Shown: piece by piece, positions 18,090 to 27,189 of the stretch
How positions within the stretch are numbered: position 1 is the first letter of the stretch
Layout of the letters: each line of letters begins with the position of its first letter
DNA from: Pseudomonas sp. R37(2017)
GTDB lineage: Bacteria > Pseudomonadota > Gammaproteobacteria > Pseudomonadales > Pseudomonadaceae
Length of the DNA stretch: 64,000 bases
Assembly: GCF_002113375.1 (NCBI RefSeq)
Contig: NZ_NEHO01000007.1
Span: forward strand, 241,941 to 305,940
Direction of reading: 5' to 3'
Made by a program: the position numbers and the translations under genes
Notes under the pieces: generated by a model
The model's input: the letters and a program-made list of their open reading frames with translations, nothing else
Databases searched by the model: none
Told to the model about the DNA's origin: nothing

Positions 18090-18341
18090 GATGACGACTC
18101 CCGGGTTCTACAGAACCCAATCGTTACACTTTTTGGATTTCCGATCGCAGAGAGGCGTTTAGATTGATTTGGTCTGAGTACGAAACGTACTACGCCATTT
18201 ATTCCTCGCCCCTCGCCTGCCCTCCGACACGTCCTGCCAGCAAACCGGGTATTTCCTGCCTGTTTTTCAGTAACTCCCGGCAGCCTCGTAGAGGACTCGC
18301 TTGTCATTCTTTTCGCTGTTCAACCTGCGGCGGAAGAGATC

Positions 18342-19400
18342 ATGACGGACCTCACACCCAACGACATTCACGACCCCTATCTGGCATCGCTGCTCGATAG
18401 CCTTGGAAAATTGATCCATCAGGCGCGCCAGAAGGTGCTTCGGGCGGTCGATACCGTTCAGGTGCAAACCTGTTGGCAGATCGGGCGACATATTGTCGAG
18501 TTCGAGCAGGGAGGGGCTCGGCGGGCGAGGTATGGCAAAGAGTTACTGCCGACTTTGGCCAAAGTGCTGACTGCGCAATTCGGCAAGGGATTTGACGCTT
18601 CCAACCTTCGGTACATGCGTCTGTTCTATCGAGCCTTTCCAATTCGTGACGCACTGCGTCACGAATTGAGCTGGACCCACTACCGCCGCCTGCTTCGGGT
18701 CGACAACGACAGCGCTCGCCTCTGGTACATGAACGAATCAGCCACCCAGAACTGGTCAAGCCGCGCCCTGGAACGCCAGATCAATACGTTGTACTACGAA
18801 CGCCTGCTGGCAAGCCGCGATCGCAACAGCGTCAAGCAGGAGGCCGCCACCAACATTCAAAACATGAAGGCCAGCCCTCGGGATTTCATCCGTGATCCGG
18901 TAGTACTGGAGTTTCTTGGCTTGCCCAATGCCGGCAAACTTCAGGAGAGCGAAATCGAACAAGCACTGATCGAACAACTGCAGGGTTTCTTGCTGGAGCT
19001 GGGAAAGGGCTTTGCGTTCATTGCCCGCCAACAACGCATCAGCACCGACAGCAAAGACTTCTACATCGACCTGGTGTTCTACAACTACTTGCTCAAGTGC
19101 TTCGTCATCTTCGATATCAAGCGCGGTGAACTGACCCACCAGGATGTGGGGCAGATGGACATGTACGTGCGCATGTACGACGACCTCAAACGCGGCGAGG
19201 AAGACGGCCCAACCGTCGGCATCATTCTCTGTGCACAAAAGGATGAATCCGTGGTGCGTTACTCAGTGCTTGAAGGCAACGAGCAGCTGTTCGCCAGCAA
19301 GTACAAGCTCGTCCTGCCGAGTGAAGAGGAACTGCGTAACGAACTGGATCGGGAACGGGCGGCACTTGAAGAACGATTGCTCGATCAACCACTGCATTGA
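18342..19400 (+). CDS. YhcG/DUF1016-type PD-(D/E)XK nuclease
   Basis: 352 residues, ATG behind GGAAGAG. N-terminal DUF1016 region: VQTCWQIGRHIVEFEQGGARRARYG and LRYMRLFYRAFP, with SWTHYRRLLRV. The C-terminal nuclease core shows DFYIDLVFYNYLLKCFVIFDIKRGELTHQDVGQMDMYV, where Asp (IDLVF), the D-I-K triplet and Gln fit the PD-(D/E)XK pattern with Asp in place of the usual Glu, as is normal in this family. Members are predicted DNA nucleases carried on mobile or defence loci. Here it is a single gene. Confidence 0.88.
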   Translation: MTDLTPNDIHDPYLASLLDSLGKLIHQARQKVLRAVDTVQVQTCWQIGRHIVEFEQGGARRARYGKELLPTLAKVLTAQFGKGFDASNLRYMRLFYRAFPIRDALRHELSWTHYRRLLRVDNDSARLWYMNESATQNWSSRALERQINTLYYERLLASRDRNSVKQEAATNIQNMKASPRDFIRDPVVLEFLGLPNAGKLQESEIEQALIEQLQGFLLELGKGFAFIARQQRISTDSKDFYIDLVFYNYLLKCFVIFDIKRGELTHQDVGQMDMYVRMYDDLKRGEEDGPTVGIILCAQKDESVVRYSVLEGNEQLFASKYKLVLPSEEELRNELDRERAALEERLLDQPLH

Positions 19401-19468
19401 GGCCAATGGATTGTTCATCAACGGCATCAAGACTATTGTTGGCAGCTACCCGCAAAGGTCCGACGCTG

Positions 19469-20443
19469 ATGAGTCTGCAGGAAACGCCTTCACTCGTCCC
19501 CACTCAAATCGAGTTGCCATTGCAACGCGTTGCGTGCGATGAGCCGTTCAAGGAAACCGCTGCAGACGGCTTTGTCCTCGGTGGCTTCACCTGGCGCCAC
19601 CCCGCCAGGGACGCCGCTCGTCCGGTCGTTATCATCAATGCCGCCACCTCTGTCCGTTGTCGCCATTACTCGCGCTTCGCCGACTATCTGTTCGACCATG
19701 GCTTCGATGTCGTCACCTATGACTACCGCGGCATCGGCGAGTCGAGGCCGGCATCGCTCAAAGGCCTCAAGGCTTCATGGACCGATTGGGGAGCGCTGGA
19801 TTTCGAGGCGATGCTCAAGCGTGTACAGCGGGAGTTCGCCGGGCAGCCTATCGATGTGGTCGGTCACAGCTTTGGCGGCTGCGCAGCGGGGCTGGGGGCG
19901 TCCGGGCACCTAATTCGGCGCCTGGTGACGGTCGGTGCGCAATTCGCCTACTGGCGCGACTATGCGCCGGCCCATCGCTGGCGCATGTTCGCCAAGTGGC
20001 ATGTGCTGATGCCACTGGTGACGATGGTCTGTGGCTACTTTCCGGGCAAACGCCTTGGCTGGCTGGAAGACACGCCCGCTGGCGTGGTCCGTGACTGGAG
20101 CCTCTCCACTGCACGTTACGAAAATCGCTCCAGCGGCCGCGCGATCAGCACGACCTCCGGGCAGATGCCCTTTGCCAGGGTCACCGCGCAAACCCTGGCC
20201 ATCAGCATCAGCGACGATCCCTACGGCACTGTCCCGGCCATTGAACGCCTGCTCGGCTACTTCACCGGCAGTACAAACGCGCACCTGCGTATCCACCCCG
20301 AAGACATCGGCGAAGAAGAAGTCGGACATTTCGCCTTTTTTCGCAGCCCATACCAAGCCACACTATGGCCCATTGCATTGGCCTGGCTGCGACACGGCGA
20401 ACTGGCCCCCGATACCCCCGGGCGGCGAATGCCACGCAGCTAG
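19469..20443 (+). CDS. Alpha/beta hydrolase
   Basis: 324 residues from ATG 19469 (MSLQETPSLVPT), with AAAGG upstream; the frame is open to 19397 but the extra residues look non-coding. The nucleophile elbow GHSFGGCAAG is near residue 133 after a DYRGIGES strand-turn element, and a late His lies in EEVGHFAFFR. The oxyanion segment is near VVIINAATSV. Cytosolic, no signal peptide. Substrate unknown; similar predicted hydrolases are annotated as serine aminopeptidase S33-like. Confidence 0.85.
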   Translation: MSLQETPSLVPTQIELPLQRVACDEPFKETAADGFVLGGFTWRHPARDAARPVVIINAATSVRCRHYSRFADYLFDHGFDVVTYDYRGIGESRPASLKGLKASWTDWGALDFEAMLKRVQREFAGQPIDVVGHSFGGCAAGLGASGHLIRRLVTVGAQFAYWRDYAPAHRWRMFAKWHVLMPLVTMVCGYFPGKRLGWLEDTPAGVVRDWSLSTARYENRSSGRAISTTSGQMPFARVTAQTLAISISDDPYGTVPAIERLLGYFTGSTNAHLRIHPEDIGEEEVGHFAFFRSPYQATLWPIALAWLRHGELAPDTPGRRMPRS

Positions 20444-20479
20444 CCCATTTACCCTTTCAACGAATACGGAACGACGCCC

Positions 20480-20896
20480 ATGGCTTCCGCCAACAAGCAG
20501 CAGAAACGCGCCTCCCGCGCCAAGGCCAAAGCCAAGCAGAACCGCACCCAGCGGGCTGCCGCGCCGGTTGAACCGGACCCGAACGATGATCGCATCGACT
20601 TCGAGTCGGTGGACCTGACCGAAATGTTCAAGAAAATGATCGACGCCGAAAAGATCAGCCAGCAAGCCATGTGCACGGCCTTCCTTGAAGACCCTTTGCT
20701 GGAACTGGTGTACGAGCAGGAAGGCGAAGAAGGCGCGATGGACTTCATCCTCGCCGCGCTGATCGAATATCGCCAGTGGTCCACCGAAACCGACGAGGCG
20801 GGCGCCCTGGCGTGGATCGAATCGCCAGCCTTCCAGACTGACTACGTGGCAGCGTCCGACGCCATTGCCGCGCAATCCCAACAGAAACCGAACTGA
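20480..20896 (+). CDS. Unknown small protein, tandem paralog A
   Basis: 138 residues of unrecognised function. The N-terminus is strongly basic (NKQQKRASRAKAKAKQNR), followed by an acidic helical region with DLTEMFKKMIDAEKISQQAM and ALIEYRQWSTETDEAGALAW. The gene starting at 20903 encodes the same plan with the same order of motifs, so the two arose by tandem duplication. The basic head suggests nucleic acid or ribosome contact; this is inference only. Confidence 0.75.
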   Translation: MASANKQQKRASRAKAKAKQNRTQRAAAPVEPDPNDDRIDFESVDLTEMFKKMIDAEKISQQAMCTAFLEDPLLELVYEQEGEEGAMDFILAALIEYRQWSTETDEAGALAWIESPAFQTDYVAASDAIAAQSQQKPN

Positions 20897-20902
20897 GTTC
20901 CC

Positions 20903-21358
20903 ATGGCCTCCCTGAACAAGCAACAGAAACGCGCCAGGCGCGCAAAAGCCAAAGCCAAGCAGATCAATATCCACGGCAGAAAACCCGCCGCACTGGACAA
21001 TGATGAACTCGGCCACCTCGCCGAACCGATCCCGGAATACACCCTGGCGATGTTCAGCAAAATGCGTGACGCGGAAGCCGTCAGCCGCAGCGAAATGCTC
21101 TCGGTGCTGCTGACGAACCTCGCCTTTATCATCGTCGACCATCCAGAACTGCTGGACATGGAAAACGCCGAAGACGAAGGCATGGCCGCGACTCACCTGG
21201 CCGCCGACATGCTCATCGACTACCGCATGTGGGCCGACGGCATGGACCGCGACGCCGCCCAGGCATGGCTGAGCGAGCCACAGTTCATTGCTGACTTCGG
21301 CACTGCGCTGGATGCCTACCGCGAGTCGCAGGAAGCACCGCAGGAAAAAACCGAGTAA
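20903..21358 (+). CDS. Unknown small protein, tandem paralog B
   Basis: 151 residues, 6 bp after paralog A. Shared elements: NKQQKRARRAKAKAKQ head, MFSKMRDAEAVSRSEM, and LIDYRMWADGMDRDAAQAWLSEPQF, matching MFKKMIDAEKISQQAM and LIEYRQWSTETDEAGALAWIESPAF in A. Family not recognised. A strong terminator follows at 21371, so A and B are probably one transcript, possibly with the hydrolase upstream. Confidence 0.75.
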   Translation: MASLNKQQKRARRAKAKAKQINIHGRKPAALDNDELGHLAEPIPEYTLAMFSKMRDAEAVSRSEMLSVLLTNLAFIIVDHPELLDMENAEDEGMAATHLAADMLIDYRMWADGMDRDAAQAWLSEPQFIADFGTALDAYRESQEAPQEKTE

Positions 21359-21370
21359 GGGTTACGACTC

Positions 21371-21412
21371 AAAAAAACGGCCGCTTGTCATCACTGGCAG
21401 CGGCCGTTTTTT
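21371..21412 (+). terminator. Strong terminator after the paralog pair (left copy)
   Basis: Stem aaaacggccgct / agcggccgtttt with loop around tgtcatcactggc, flanked by A- and T-runs so it can act in both directions. Nearly the same sequence recurs at 22186 on the far side of vapBC. Confidence 0.85.
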
Positions 21413-21526
21413 GGCTCTGATTCGGGCATTTTCCTTCCATCAGGCATCACGTATATCCCGTTGACATATCCAGCGTAAGCCCTATCCTTTGGACTCATCA
21501 AGCCAGCAAACGCGCAGGAGGTCCAA

Positions 21527-21757
21527 ATGGAACAGACAACCCTTTTCATGAGCAATCGAAGCCAGGCCGTTCGCCTGCCGAAAGCTGTAGCCATGCCAGG
21601 CGACGTGAAACGAGTCGATGTCATCGCCGTCGGCAGAACACGCATCATCACGCCTGCCGGTGAAACCTGGGACAGTTGGTTTGAAGGCGAAAGCGTCACC
21701 GCAGACTTCATGAGCGACCGCGAGCAACCCGCCGATCAGGAACGTGAGTCGTTCTGA
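21527..21757 (+). CDS. vapB: VapB-type antitoxin
   Basis: 76 residues, ATG behind CAGGAGG. The N-terminal swapped-hairpin/AbrB DNA-binding domain shows TTLFMSNRSQAVRLPKAV, the classic VapB start; the acidic C-terminus (SDREQPADQERESF) should wrap the toxin. It represses its own promoter together with VapC in known systems. The stop overlaps the vapC start by one base (TGATG). Confidence 0.93.
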   Translation: MEQTTLFMSNRSQAVRLPKAVAMPGDVKRVDVIAVGRTRIITPAGETWDSWFEGESVTADFMSDREQPADQERESF

Positions 21758-22164
21758 TGATCAAGTACATGCTGGACACCAATATCTGCATCTTCACCAT
21801 CAAGAACAAACCACAGGTGGTACGGGAGGCATTCAACCGTCATAACGGCCAGCTGTGCATCAGTTCGGTAACGTTGATGGAGCTGATTTACGGCGCGGAA
21901 AAATCAGCAGCCCCCGAAAAAAACCTGGCGGTCATCGAAGGCTTCGCCGCCCGGCTTGAGGTCCTGCCCTTCGACAACGAAGCAGCAGCGCACAGCGCAA
22001 TGATTCGATCCGAACTGGCAAAGGCCGGCACACCCATAGGCCCGTACGACCAAATGATTGCCGGGCACGCACGCTCACGCGGTTTTATCGTGGTCACCAA
22101 CAACCTGCGGGAGTTTGAGCGCGTTCCAGGACTACGTGTAGAAGACTGGGTTCATATCGACTGA
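21757..22164 (+). CDS. vapC: VapC-type PIN-domain ribonuclease toxin
   Basis: 135 residues. PIN carboxylates are visible: Asp in MLDTNICIF (residue about 7), Glu in LMELIYG (about 42), Asp in GPYDQMIAGHA (about 95) and a late Asp/Asn region VVTNNLREFERVPGL. VapC toxins of this kind cut initiator tRNA or 23S rRNA; the target here is unknown. Directly coupled to vapB. Confidence 0.94.
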   Translation: MIKYMLDTNICIFTIKNKPQVVREAFNRHNGQLCISSVTLMELIYGAEKSAAPEKNLAVIEGFAARLEVLPFDNEAAAHSAMIRSELAKAGTPIGPYDQMIAGHARSRGFIVVTNNLREFERVPGLRVEDWVHID

Positions 22165-22185
22165 ACACAGACAATCGACAGAAAC

Positions 22186-22223
22186 AAAAACGGCCGCGTG
22201 TCATCACTGACAGCGGCCGTTTT
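22186..22223. terminator. Bidirectional terminator between vapC and the permease (right copy)
   Basis: Stem aaaacggccgc / gcggccgtttt, near-identical in stem and loop (tgtcatcactgac) to the copy at 21371-21412. It can end both vapBC and the minus-strand permease gene that stops at 22241. Confidence 0.85.
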
Positions 22224-22240
22224 GCGTTACGCGGTATGGA

Positions 22241-23632
22241 TCAGTTCAGCACCACCGCGCCGCGCTTTTCCAGATTGCGACGACGCGACACCAGCAAGCC
22301 GGCCGCTACTACCAGGGCACTGAGCAAGCCGGTCGCGAGGATTTCCACACGGTGGGCATCCTGGAACAGCATGATGGTCAGCGCCGCGATGATGAACAGG
22401 ATCACCGCATAGGTCAGGCCCGGGAACAGCCACATGCTGAAGGCGATTTTCTCCCCGCGCGCCATACGCTGCTTACGCATGCGCAGTTGCGAAAACGCAA
22501 TCACCAGGTACACCAGCAGTGCGATGGCACCGGAGCTGGCCAGCAGGAATTCGAACACGGCAGCCGGGGCCACGTAGTTGGCGAATGTTGCCAGGAACGC
22601 AGCGCCAGTGGACAACATCACTGCCCAGTATGGCGTGCCACTTTTGTTGGTACGCGTGGACATCGCTGGCGCATCGCCGCGCTTGCCCAGGGAAAACATC
22701 ATGCGCGACGACGTGTAGAGCGCCGAGTTCAGGCAACTGGTCACGGCAACCAGTACCACAATGTCGACGATCAACTTGGCGTTCGGGATGCCCATGCGCT
22801 CAAGTACGGTCTGGTAGGAGCCAACGCTGGCCAGGATCGGATCGTTCCATGGCACCAGGGCCACAACGATGAAGATCGACACGAGGTAGAACAAGCCGAT
22901 CCGCCAGATCACCGAATTGGTGGCCTTGGAGATCTGTTTGCCCGGGTCCTTCGATTCCGCGGCCGCGATGGTCACGATCTCGGTGCCCATGAAGGAAAAC
23001 ATGGTGGTCAGGATCGCACCCAGCACCGCGCCCATGCCGTTTGGCAGGAAGCCCTGGGTATCGAACAGGTGCGAAACGCCGCTGACCTGGCTGGTCGGCA
23101 GGAAGCCGAAGATCGCCAGAACGCCCAGAACAATGAAACCAATGATTGCCACAACCTTCATCAGGGCGAACCAGAACTCGAACTCACCGTAGTTTTTTAC
23201 GCTGAACAGGTTGGTCGCGGTCAGCAACATCGTGATGACCAGAGCGAAGGCCCAGATGTCCACGCCAGGGAACCAGGCATGCAGGATGGTCGCGGCGGCG
23301 TTGGCTTCCAGTGGAATCACCAGCACCCAGAACCACCAGTACAGCCAGCCGATGGTGAAACCGGCCCAGTGACCGATCGCACGGTCGGCATAAGTCGAAA
23401 ACGAACCAGTGTCCGGCGAGGCAACGGCCATTTCGCCGAGCATGCGCATTACCAACACCACCAACATACCGGCGGCGGCGTAAGCCAACAGCACAGCCGG
23501 ACCTGCAGCGGCGATGGCGTGTCCCGAACCGACGAACAAACCGGCGCCGATAACCCCGGCAATCGACAGCATGGTCACGTGGCGCGGTTTGAGCCCCTGT
23601 TCGAGGCCATTAGAGCTTTGGGTACTGCTCAT
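22241..23632 (-). CDS. gabP: Amino acid permease, GABA permease type
   Basis: 463 residues from ATG at 23630-23632 (MSSTQSSNGLEQGLKPRHV), with AAGG upstream; the longer frame to 23725 has no better ribosome site. APC-superfamily hallmarks: HVTMLSIAGVIGAGLFVGSG in TM1, FSFMGTEIVTIAAAES, and about twelve hydrophobic segments. The TM1 stretch and GTEIVTIAAAESKDP are typical of GabP/AnsP/ProY. Proton-coupled uptake across the inner membrane. GabP is the best guess; substrate specificity cannot be read with certainty. Confidence 0.8.
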   Translation of the reverse strand: MSSTQSSNGLEQGLKPRHVTMLSIAGVIGAGLFVGSGHAIAAAGPAVLLAYAAAGMLVVLVMRMLGEMAVASPDTGSFSTYADRAIGHWAGFTIGWLYWWFWVLVIPLEANAAATILHAWFPGVDIWAFALVITMLLTATNLFSVKNYGEFEFWFALMKVVAIIGFIVLGVLAIFGFLPTSQVSGVSHLFDTQGFLPNGMGAVLGAILTTMFSFMGTEIVTIAAAESKDPGKQISKATNSVIWRIGLFYLVSIFIVVALVPWNDPILASVGSYQTVLERMGIPNAKLIVDIVVLVAVTSCLNSALYTSSRMMFSLGKRGDAPAMSTRTNKSGTPYWAVMLSTGAAFLATFANYVAPAAVFEFLLASSGAIALLVYLVIAFSQLRMRKQRMARGEKIAFSMWLFPGLTYAVILFIIAALTIMLFQDAHRVEILATGLLSALVVAAGLLVSRRRNLEKRGAVVLN

Positions 23633-24195
23633 TGAAACTACCTTTGTAAGGAGAAGCGAATGCGTGCATCCCGTTCGGCATCCTTCTCGTAAAAAGAAGC
23701 CAACGGGGCGTTCTGGATTCTGCACGCAATAATTGCGCCAAAATGTTTCAGAACCCTCTAGACCGGTGATCTCGTCTCGACCGGACAGTCATCGCAACCC
23801 ATTGAATTTAATGGCACTTTGCCAGAGCGTTACCCTGCGACCCACATTGCGGGGCAAATCCGCGCACCGGAAACACACCTGAAAATGGCTCCGCGCACAT
23901 TAAAAGTGCACAAGCAGTGCATTTGGCCGGATAGCGCTTCCAACACCCTGCCAAAGCTGGCAACATCGCGCCTTTTTTTGCGACAGCCACCGCGCTTTTC
24001 ATCGACAGGCAAGGTTCAAACGGCTGTTCGGTTGTTGATGGGGCGACAGTCTGCTGCGCCGATGCGACAACCTGCCACACGCCAGCCGTTTACCGCCCGT
24101 AGCGCTGTTGGCTGCCATTGAAACGCTATGCTAGGTTGGCCGCCTCGCCAGGAAGGCCGCCAACAGCAGGAGCGCAACATATATGAGGAACGCAC
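23633..24195. other. Divergent intergenic region between permease and ABC operon
   Basis: 563 bases separating divergently transcribed operons. It must carry both promoters. I see no convincing gene, RNA or hairpin; overlapping frames on both strands near 23808-24121 look like chance. Confidence 0.5.
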
Positions 24196-24969
24196 ATGGC
24201 TGAGGCCACGCCCGCGCTTGAAATCCGCAACTTGCACAAACGCTACGGTTCGCTGGAGGTGCTCAAAGGCATCTCGCTGACCGCCCGCGACGGCGACGTG
24301 ATCTCGATCCTGGGTTCTTCCGGCTCCGGCAAGTCCACGTTCCTGCGTTGCATCAACCTGCTGGAAAACCCGCACCAGGGTCAGATCCTGGTCGCCGGCG
24401 AAGAACTCAAGCTCAAGGCCGCGAAGAACGGTGAACTGGTTGCCGCCGACGGCAAGCAGATCAATCGCCTGCGCAGCGAAATCGGTTTTGTGTTTCAAAA
24501 CTTTAACCTATGGCCGCACATGAGCGTGCTCGACAACATCATCGAAGCCCCGCGCCGCGTGCTCGGCCAGAGCAAGGCCGAAGCCATCGAAATCGCCGAA
24601 GCCCTGCTGGCCAAGGTCGGCATCGCCGACAAGCGCCATGCCTACCCGGCGCAGTTGTCCGGTGGCCAGCAACAACGGGCAGCCATCGCCCGCACCCTGG
24701 CCATGCAGCCCAAGGTCATCCTGTTCGACGAGCCCACCTCGGCGCTTGACCCGGAAATGGTCCAGGAAGTACTTAATGTCATCCGCGCACTGGCCGAAGA
24801 AGGCCGCACCATGCTGCTCGTGACCCACGAAATGAGCTTCGCTCGTCAGGTCTCCAGCGAAGTGGTGTTCCTTCACCAGGGCCTTGTAGAAGAGCAAGGA
24901 TCGCCACAGCAGGTGTTTGAAAACCCGCTTTCGGCGCGCTGCAAACAATTCATGTCCAGCAACCGCTAA
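24196..24969 (+). CDS. Polar amino acid ABC transporter, ATP-binding subunit
   Basis: 257 residues. Walker A GSSGSGKST near 39-47, Q-loop FVFQNFNLWPH, signature LSGGQQQR near 153, Walker B VILFDEPTS near 173, switch His in VTHEMSFAR. The YGSLEVLKGIS start and NLWPHMSVLDN region place it with HisP/GlnQ/ArtP ATPases that power uptake of polar amino acids. First gene of the order ATPase, binding protein, permease, permease. Confidence 0.93.
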   Translation: MAEATPALEIRNLHKRYGSLEVLKGISLTARDGDVISILGSSGSGKSTFLRCINLLENPHQGQILVAGEELKLKAAKNGELVAADGKQINRLRSEIGFVFQNFNLWPHMSVLDNIIEAPRRVLGQSKAEAIEIAEALLAKVGIADKRHAYPAQLSGGQQQRAAIARTLAMQPKVILFDEPTSALDPEMVQEVLNVIRALAEEGRTMLLVTHEMSFARQVSSEVVFLHQGLVEEQGSPQQVFENPLSARCKQFMSSNR

Positions 24970-24982
24970 CGGAGCTAACCAC

Positions 24983-25729
24983 ATGCAGAACTACAAAAAG
25001 GTCTTCCTGGCCGCCGCCGTCACCCTGGCGTTCAGCGCCGGTGCCATGGCCGAAACCCTGAAGATGGGCATCGAAGCGGCTTATCCGCCGTTCAACAATA
25101 AAGATGCCAGTGGCAATGTCGTCGGCTTCGACAAAGAAATCGGCGACGCCCTGTGCGCCAAGATGAAAGTCGAGTGCACCGTCGTGACCTCCGACTGGGA
25201 CGGCATCATCCCGGCCCTGAACGCGAAGAAGTTCGACTTCCTGATCTCCTCGATGTCGATCACCGACGAGCGCAAGCAAGCAGTGGACTTCACCGACCCG
25301 TACTACTCCAACAAGCTGCAGTTCATCGCCAGGAAAGATGTCGACTTCAAAACCGACGAGGCCTCTCTGAAAGGCAAAGTGATCGGCGCCCAACGTGCGA
25401 CCCTCGCCGGTACCTGGATGGAAGACCACATGCCTGGCGTTGAAGTGAAGCTCTACGACACCCAGGAAAACGCCTACCTCGACCTGACCGCCGGACGCGT
25501 CGACGGCATCCTGGCCGACAAGTACGTCAACTACGAGTGGCTGAAAAGCGACGCCGGCAAGTCCTACGAATTCAAGGGCGAGCCTGTGGAAGAAAGCGAC
25601 AAGATCGGTATTGCCGTGCGCAAGAAGGACCCGATCCGCGAGAAGCTGAACACCGCGCTGAAAGAAATCGTGGCTGACGGCACCTACAAGAAAATCAACG
25701 ACAAGTACTTCCCGTTCAGCATCTACTGA
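24983..25729 (+). CDS. Polar amino acid ABC transporter, periplasmic binding protein
   Basis: 248 residues from ATG 24983 with GGAG upstream; 13 bp after the ATPase gene. Signal peptide MQNYKKVFLAAAVTLAFSAG, cut after AMA. The ligand fold shows EAAYPPFNNKD, GFDKEIGDALC, DWDGIIPALNAKKFD and SSMSITDERKQAVDFTDPYY, typical of lysine/arginine/ornithine or histidine-binding proteins. Substrate probably a basic amino acid (inference from the AAYPPF and MSIT(D/E)ER motifs). Confidence 0.92.
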   Translation: MQNYKKVFLAAAVTLAFSAGAMAETLKMGIEAAYPPFNNKDASGNVVGFDKEIGDALCAKMKVECTVVTSDWDGIIPALNAKKFDFLISSMSITDERKQAVDFTDPYYSNKLQFIARKDVDFKTDEASLKGKVIGAQRATLAGTWMEDHMPGVEVKLYDTQENAYLDLTAGRVDGILADKYVNYEWLKSDAGKSYEFKGEPVEESDKIGIAVRKKDPIREKLNTALKEIVADGTYKKINDKYFPFSIY

Positions 25730-25807
25730 TTCTGACCTGCCGGACCGGCACCCTCCTCGGACGGTGCCGGTCCCCGGCCTTGCCTGCCGCGATTTGAAAA
25801 GAAATCC

Positions 25808-26500
25808 ATGATTATCGACCTCTACGGATTCGGCCCGGCGCTCGCCGCTGGCGCGCTGATGACTGTGAAACTGGCACTCTCGGCCCTGTGCCTGGGGCTG
25901 GTGCTCGGTCTGCTCGGCGCCTTGGCCAAGACTTCCCCGTACAAGCCGCTGCAATGGCTTGGCGGCACTTACTCGACCCTGGTTCGTGGTATCCCGGAAT
26001 TGCTCTGGGTGCTGTTGATCTACTTCGGCACAGTCAATTTGATGCGGGCCCTGGGCGAGTTTTTCGGCAACCCTGATCTCGAACTCAGCGCCTTCGCCGC
26101 CGGTGTGATTGCGCTGGGCCTGTGCTTCGGCGCCTACGCCACGGAAGTGTTTCGCGGCGCGATCCTCGCCATCCCCAAAGGCCATCGTGAAGCCGGCATG
26201 GCCCTGGGCCTGTCGAAATGGCGCATCTTCACCAGGTTGATCATGCCGCAGATGTGGCGCATCGCCCTGCCCGGCCTGGGCAACCTGTTCATGATCCTGA
26301 TGAAAGACACCGCGCTGGTGTCGGTGATCGGCCTGGAAGAAATCATGCGTCACGCGCAAATCGGCGTGACCGTCTCCAAACAGCCGTTCACCTTCTATAT
26401 GGTGGCCGCGTTCATGTACCTGGGCCTGACAGTGCTGGCGATGACCGGCATGCACCTCCTGGAAAAACGCGCCGCTCGCGGCTTTGCGAGGAGCGCTTAA
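25808..26500 (+). CDS. Polar amino acid ABC transporter, permease 1 (HisQ-like)
   Basis: 230 residues with about five membrane spans. The N-terminal signature AAGALMTVKLALSALCLGLVLG and the EAA loop GHREAGMALGLSKWRIFTRLIMP are those of HisQ/ArtQ permeases. Its stop overlaps the next start by one base (TAATG), so the two permease subunits are translationally coupled. Confidence 0.92.
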   Translation: MIIDLYGFGPALAAGALMTVKLALSALCLGLVLGLLGALAKTSPYKPLQWLGGTYSTLVRGIPELLWVLLIYFGTVNLMRALGEFFGNPDLELSAFAAGVIALGLCFGAYATEVFRGAILAIPKGHREAGMALGLSKWRIFTRLIMPQMWRIALPGLGNLFMILMKDTALVSVIGLEEIMRHAQIGVTVSKQPFTFYMVAAFMYLGLTVLAMTGMHLLEKRAARGFARSA

Positions 26501-27189
26501 TGAACTGGGAAGTCATCATCAAGTGGCTGCCGAAACTGGCCCAGGGCGCGACCCTGACCCTGGAACTGGTGGCCATCGCCGTGATCGCCGGTTTGCTGCT
26601 GGCCATTCCGCTGGGCATCGCCCGCTCGTCGCGCCTGTGGTGGGTGCGGGCATTTCCCTACGGCTACATCTTCTTTTTCCGTGGCACTCCGCTGCTGGTT
26701 CAACTGTTCCTGGTCTACTACGGCCTGGCACAGTTCGACGTGGTCCGTAACAGCTCGATGTGGCCGTACCTGCGCGATCCTTTCTGGTGCGCCACGGCGA
26801 CCATGACTCTGCACACGGCGGCCTACATTGCGGAAATCCTGCGCGGCGCCATTCAGGCGATTCCACCGGGCGAGATCGAAGCGGCACGAGCGCTGGGCAT
26901 GTCCAAACCCAAGGCGCTGTTCTTCATCATGCTGCCGCGTGCCGCGCGCATCGGCTTGCCGGCCTACAGCAACGAAGTGATCCTGATGCTCAAGGCCAGC
27001 GCCCTGGCCAGCACCGTGACGTTGCTGGAACTGACCGGCATGGCCCGCACCATCATTGCCCGGACCTACCTGCCGGTGGAGATCTTCTTCGCCGCGGGCA
27101 TGTTCTACCTGGTGATGGCTTACGTGCTGGTGCGCGGCTTCAAGCTGCTGGAGCGCTGGTTGCGCGTCGATGCCTGCCAGGGGCGTTGA
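26500..27189 (+). CDS. Polar amino acid ABC transporter, permease 2 (HisM-like)
   Basis: 229 residues from ATG 26500, behind GAGGAG; the frame extends upstream inside permease 1 but that part is not used. EAA loop GEIEAARALGMSKPKALFFIMLP and start LPKLAQGATLTLELVAIAV fit HisM/ArtM. Partners the HisQ-like subunit as a heterodimer. Confidence 0.92.
   Translation: MNWEVIIKWLPKLAQGATLTLELVAIAVIAGLLLAIPLGIARSSRLWWVRAFPYGYIFFFRGTPLLVQLFLVYYGLAQFDVVRNSSMWPYLRDPFWCATATMTLHTAAYIAEILRGAIQAIPPGEIEAARALGMSKPKALFFIMLPRAARIGLPAYSNEVILMLKASALASTVTLLELTGMARTIIARTYLPVEIFFAAGMFYLVMAYVLVRGFKLLERWLRVDACQGR

Noticed and set aside
24950..26455. 501-codon minus-strand frame across the ABC operon
   Set aside because: Antisense of binding-protein and permease genes with intact motifs.
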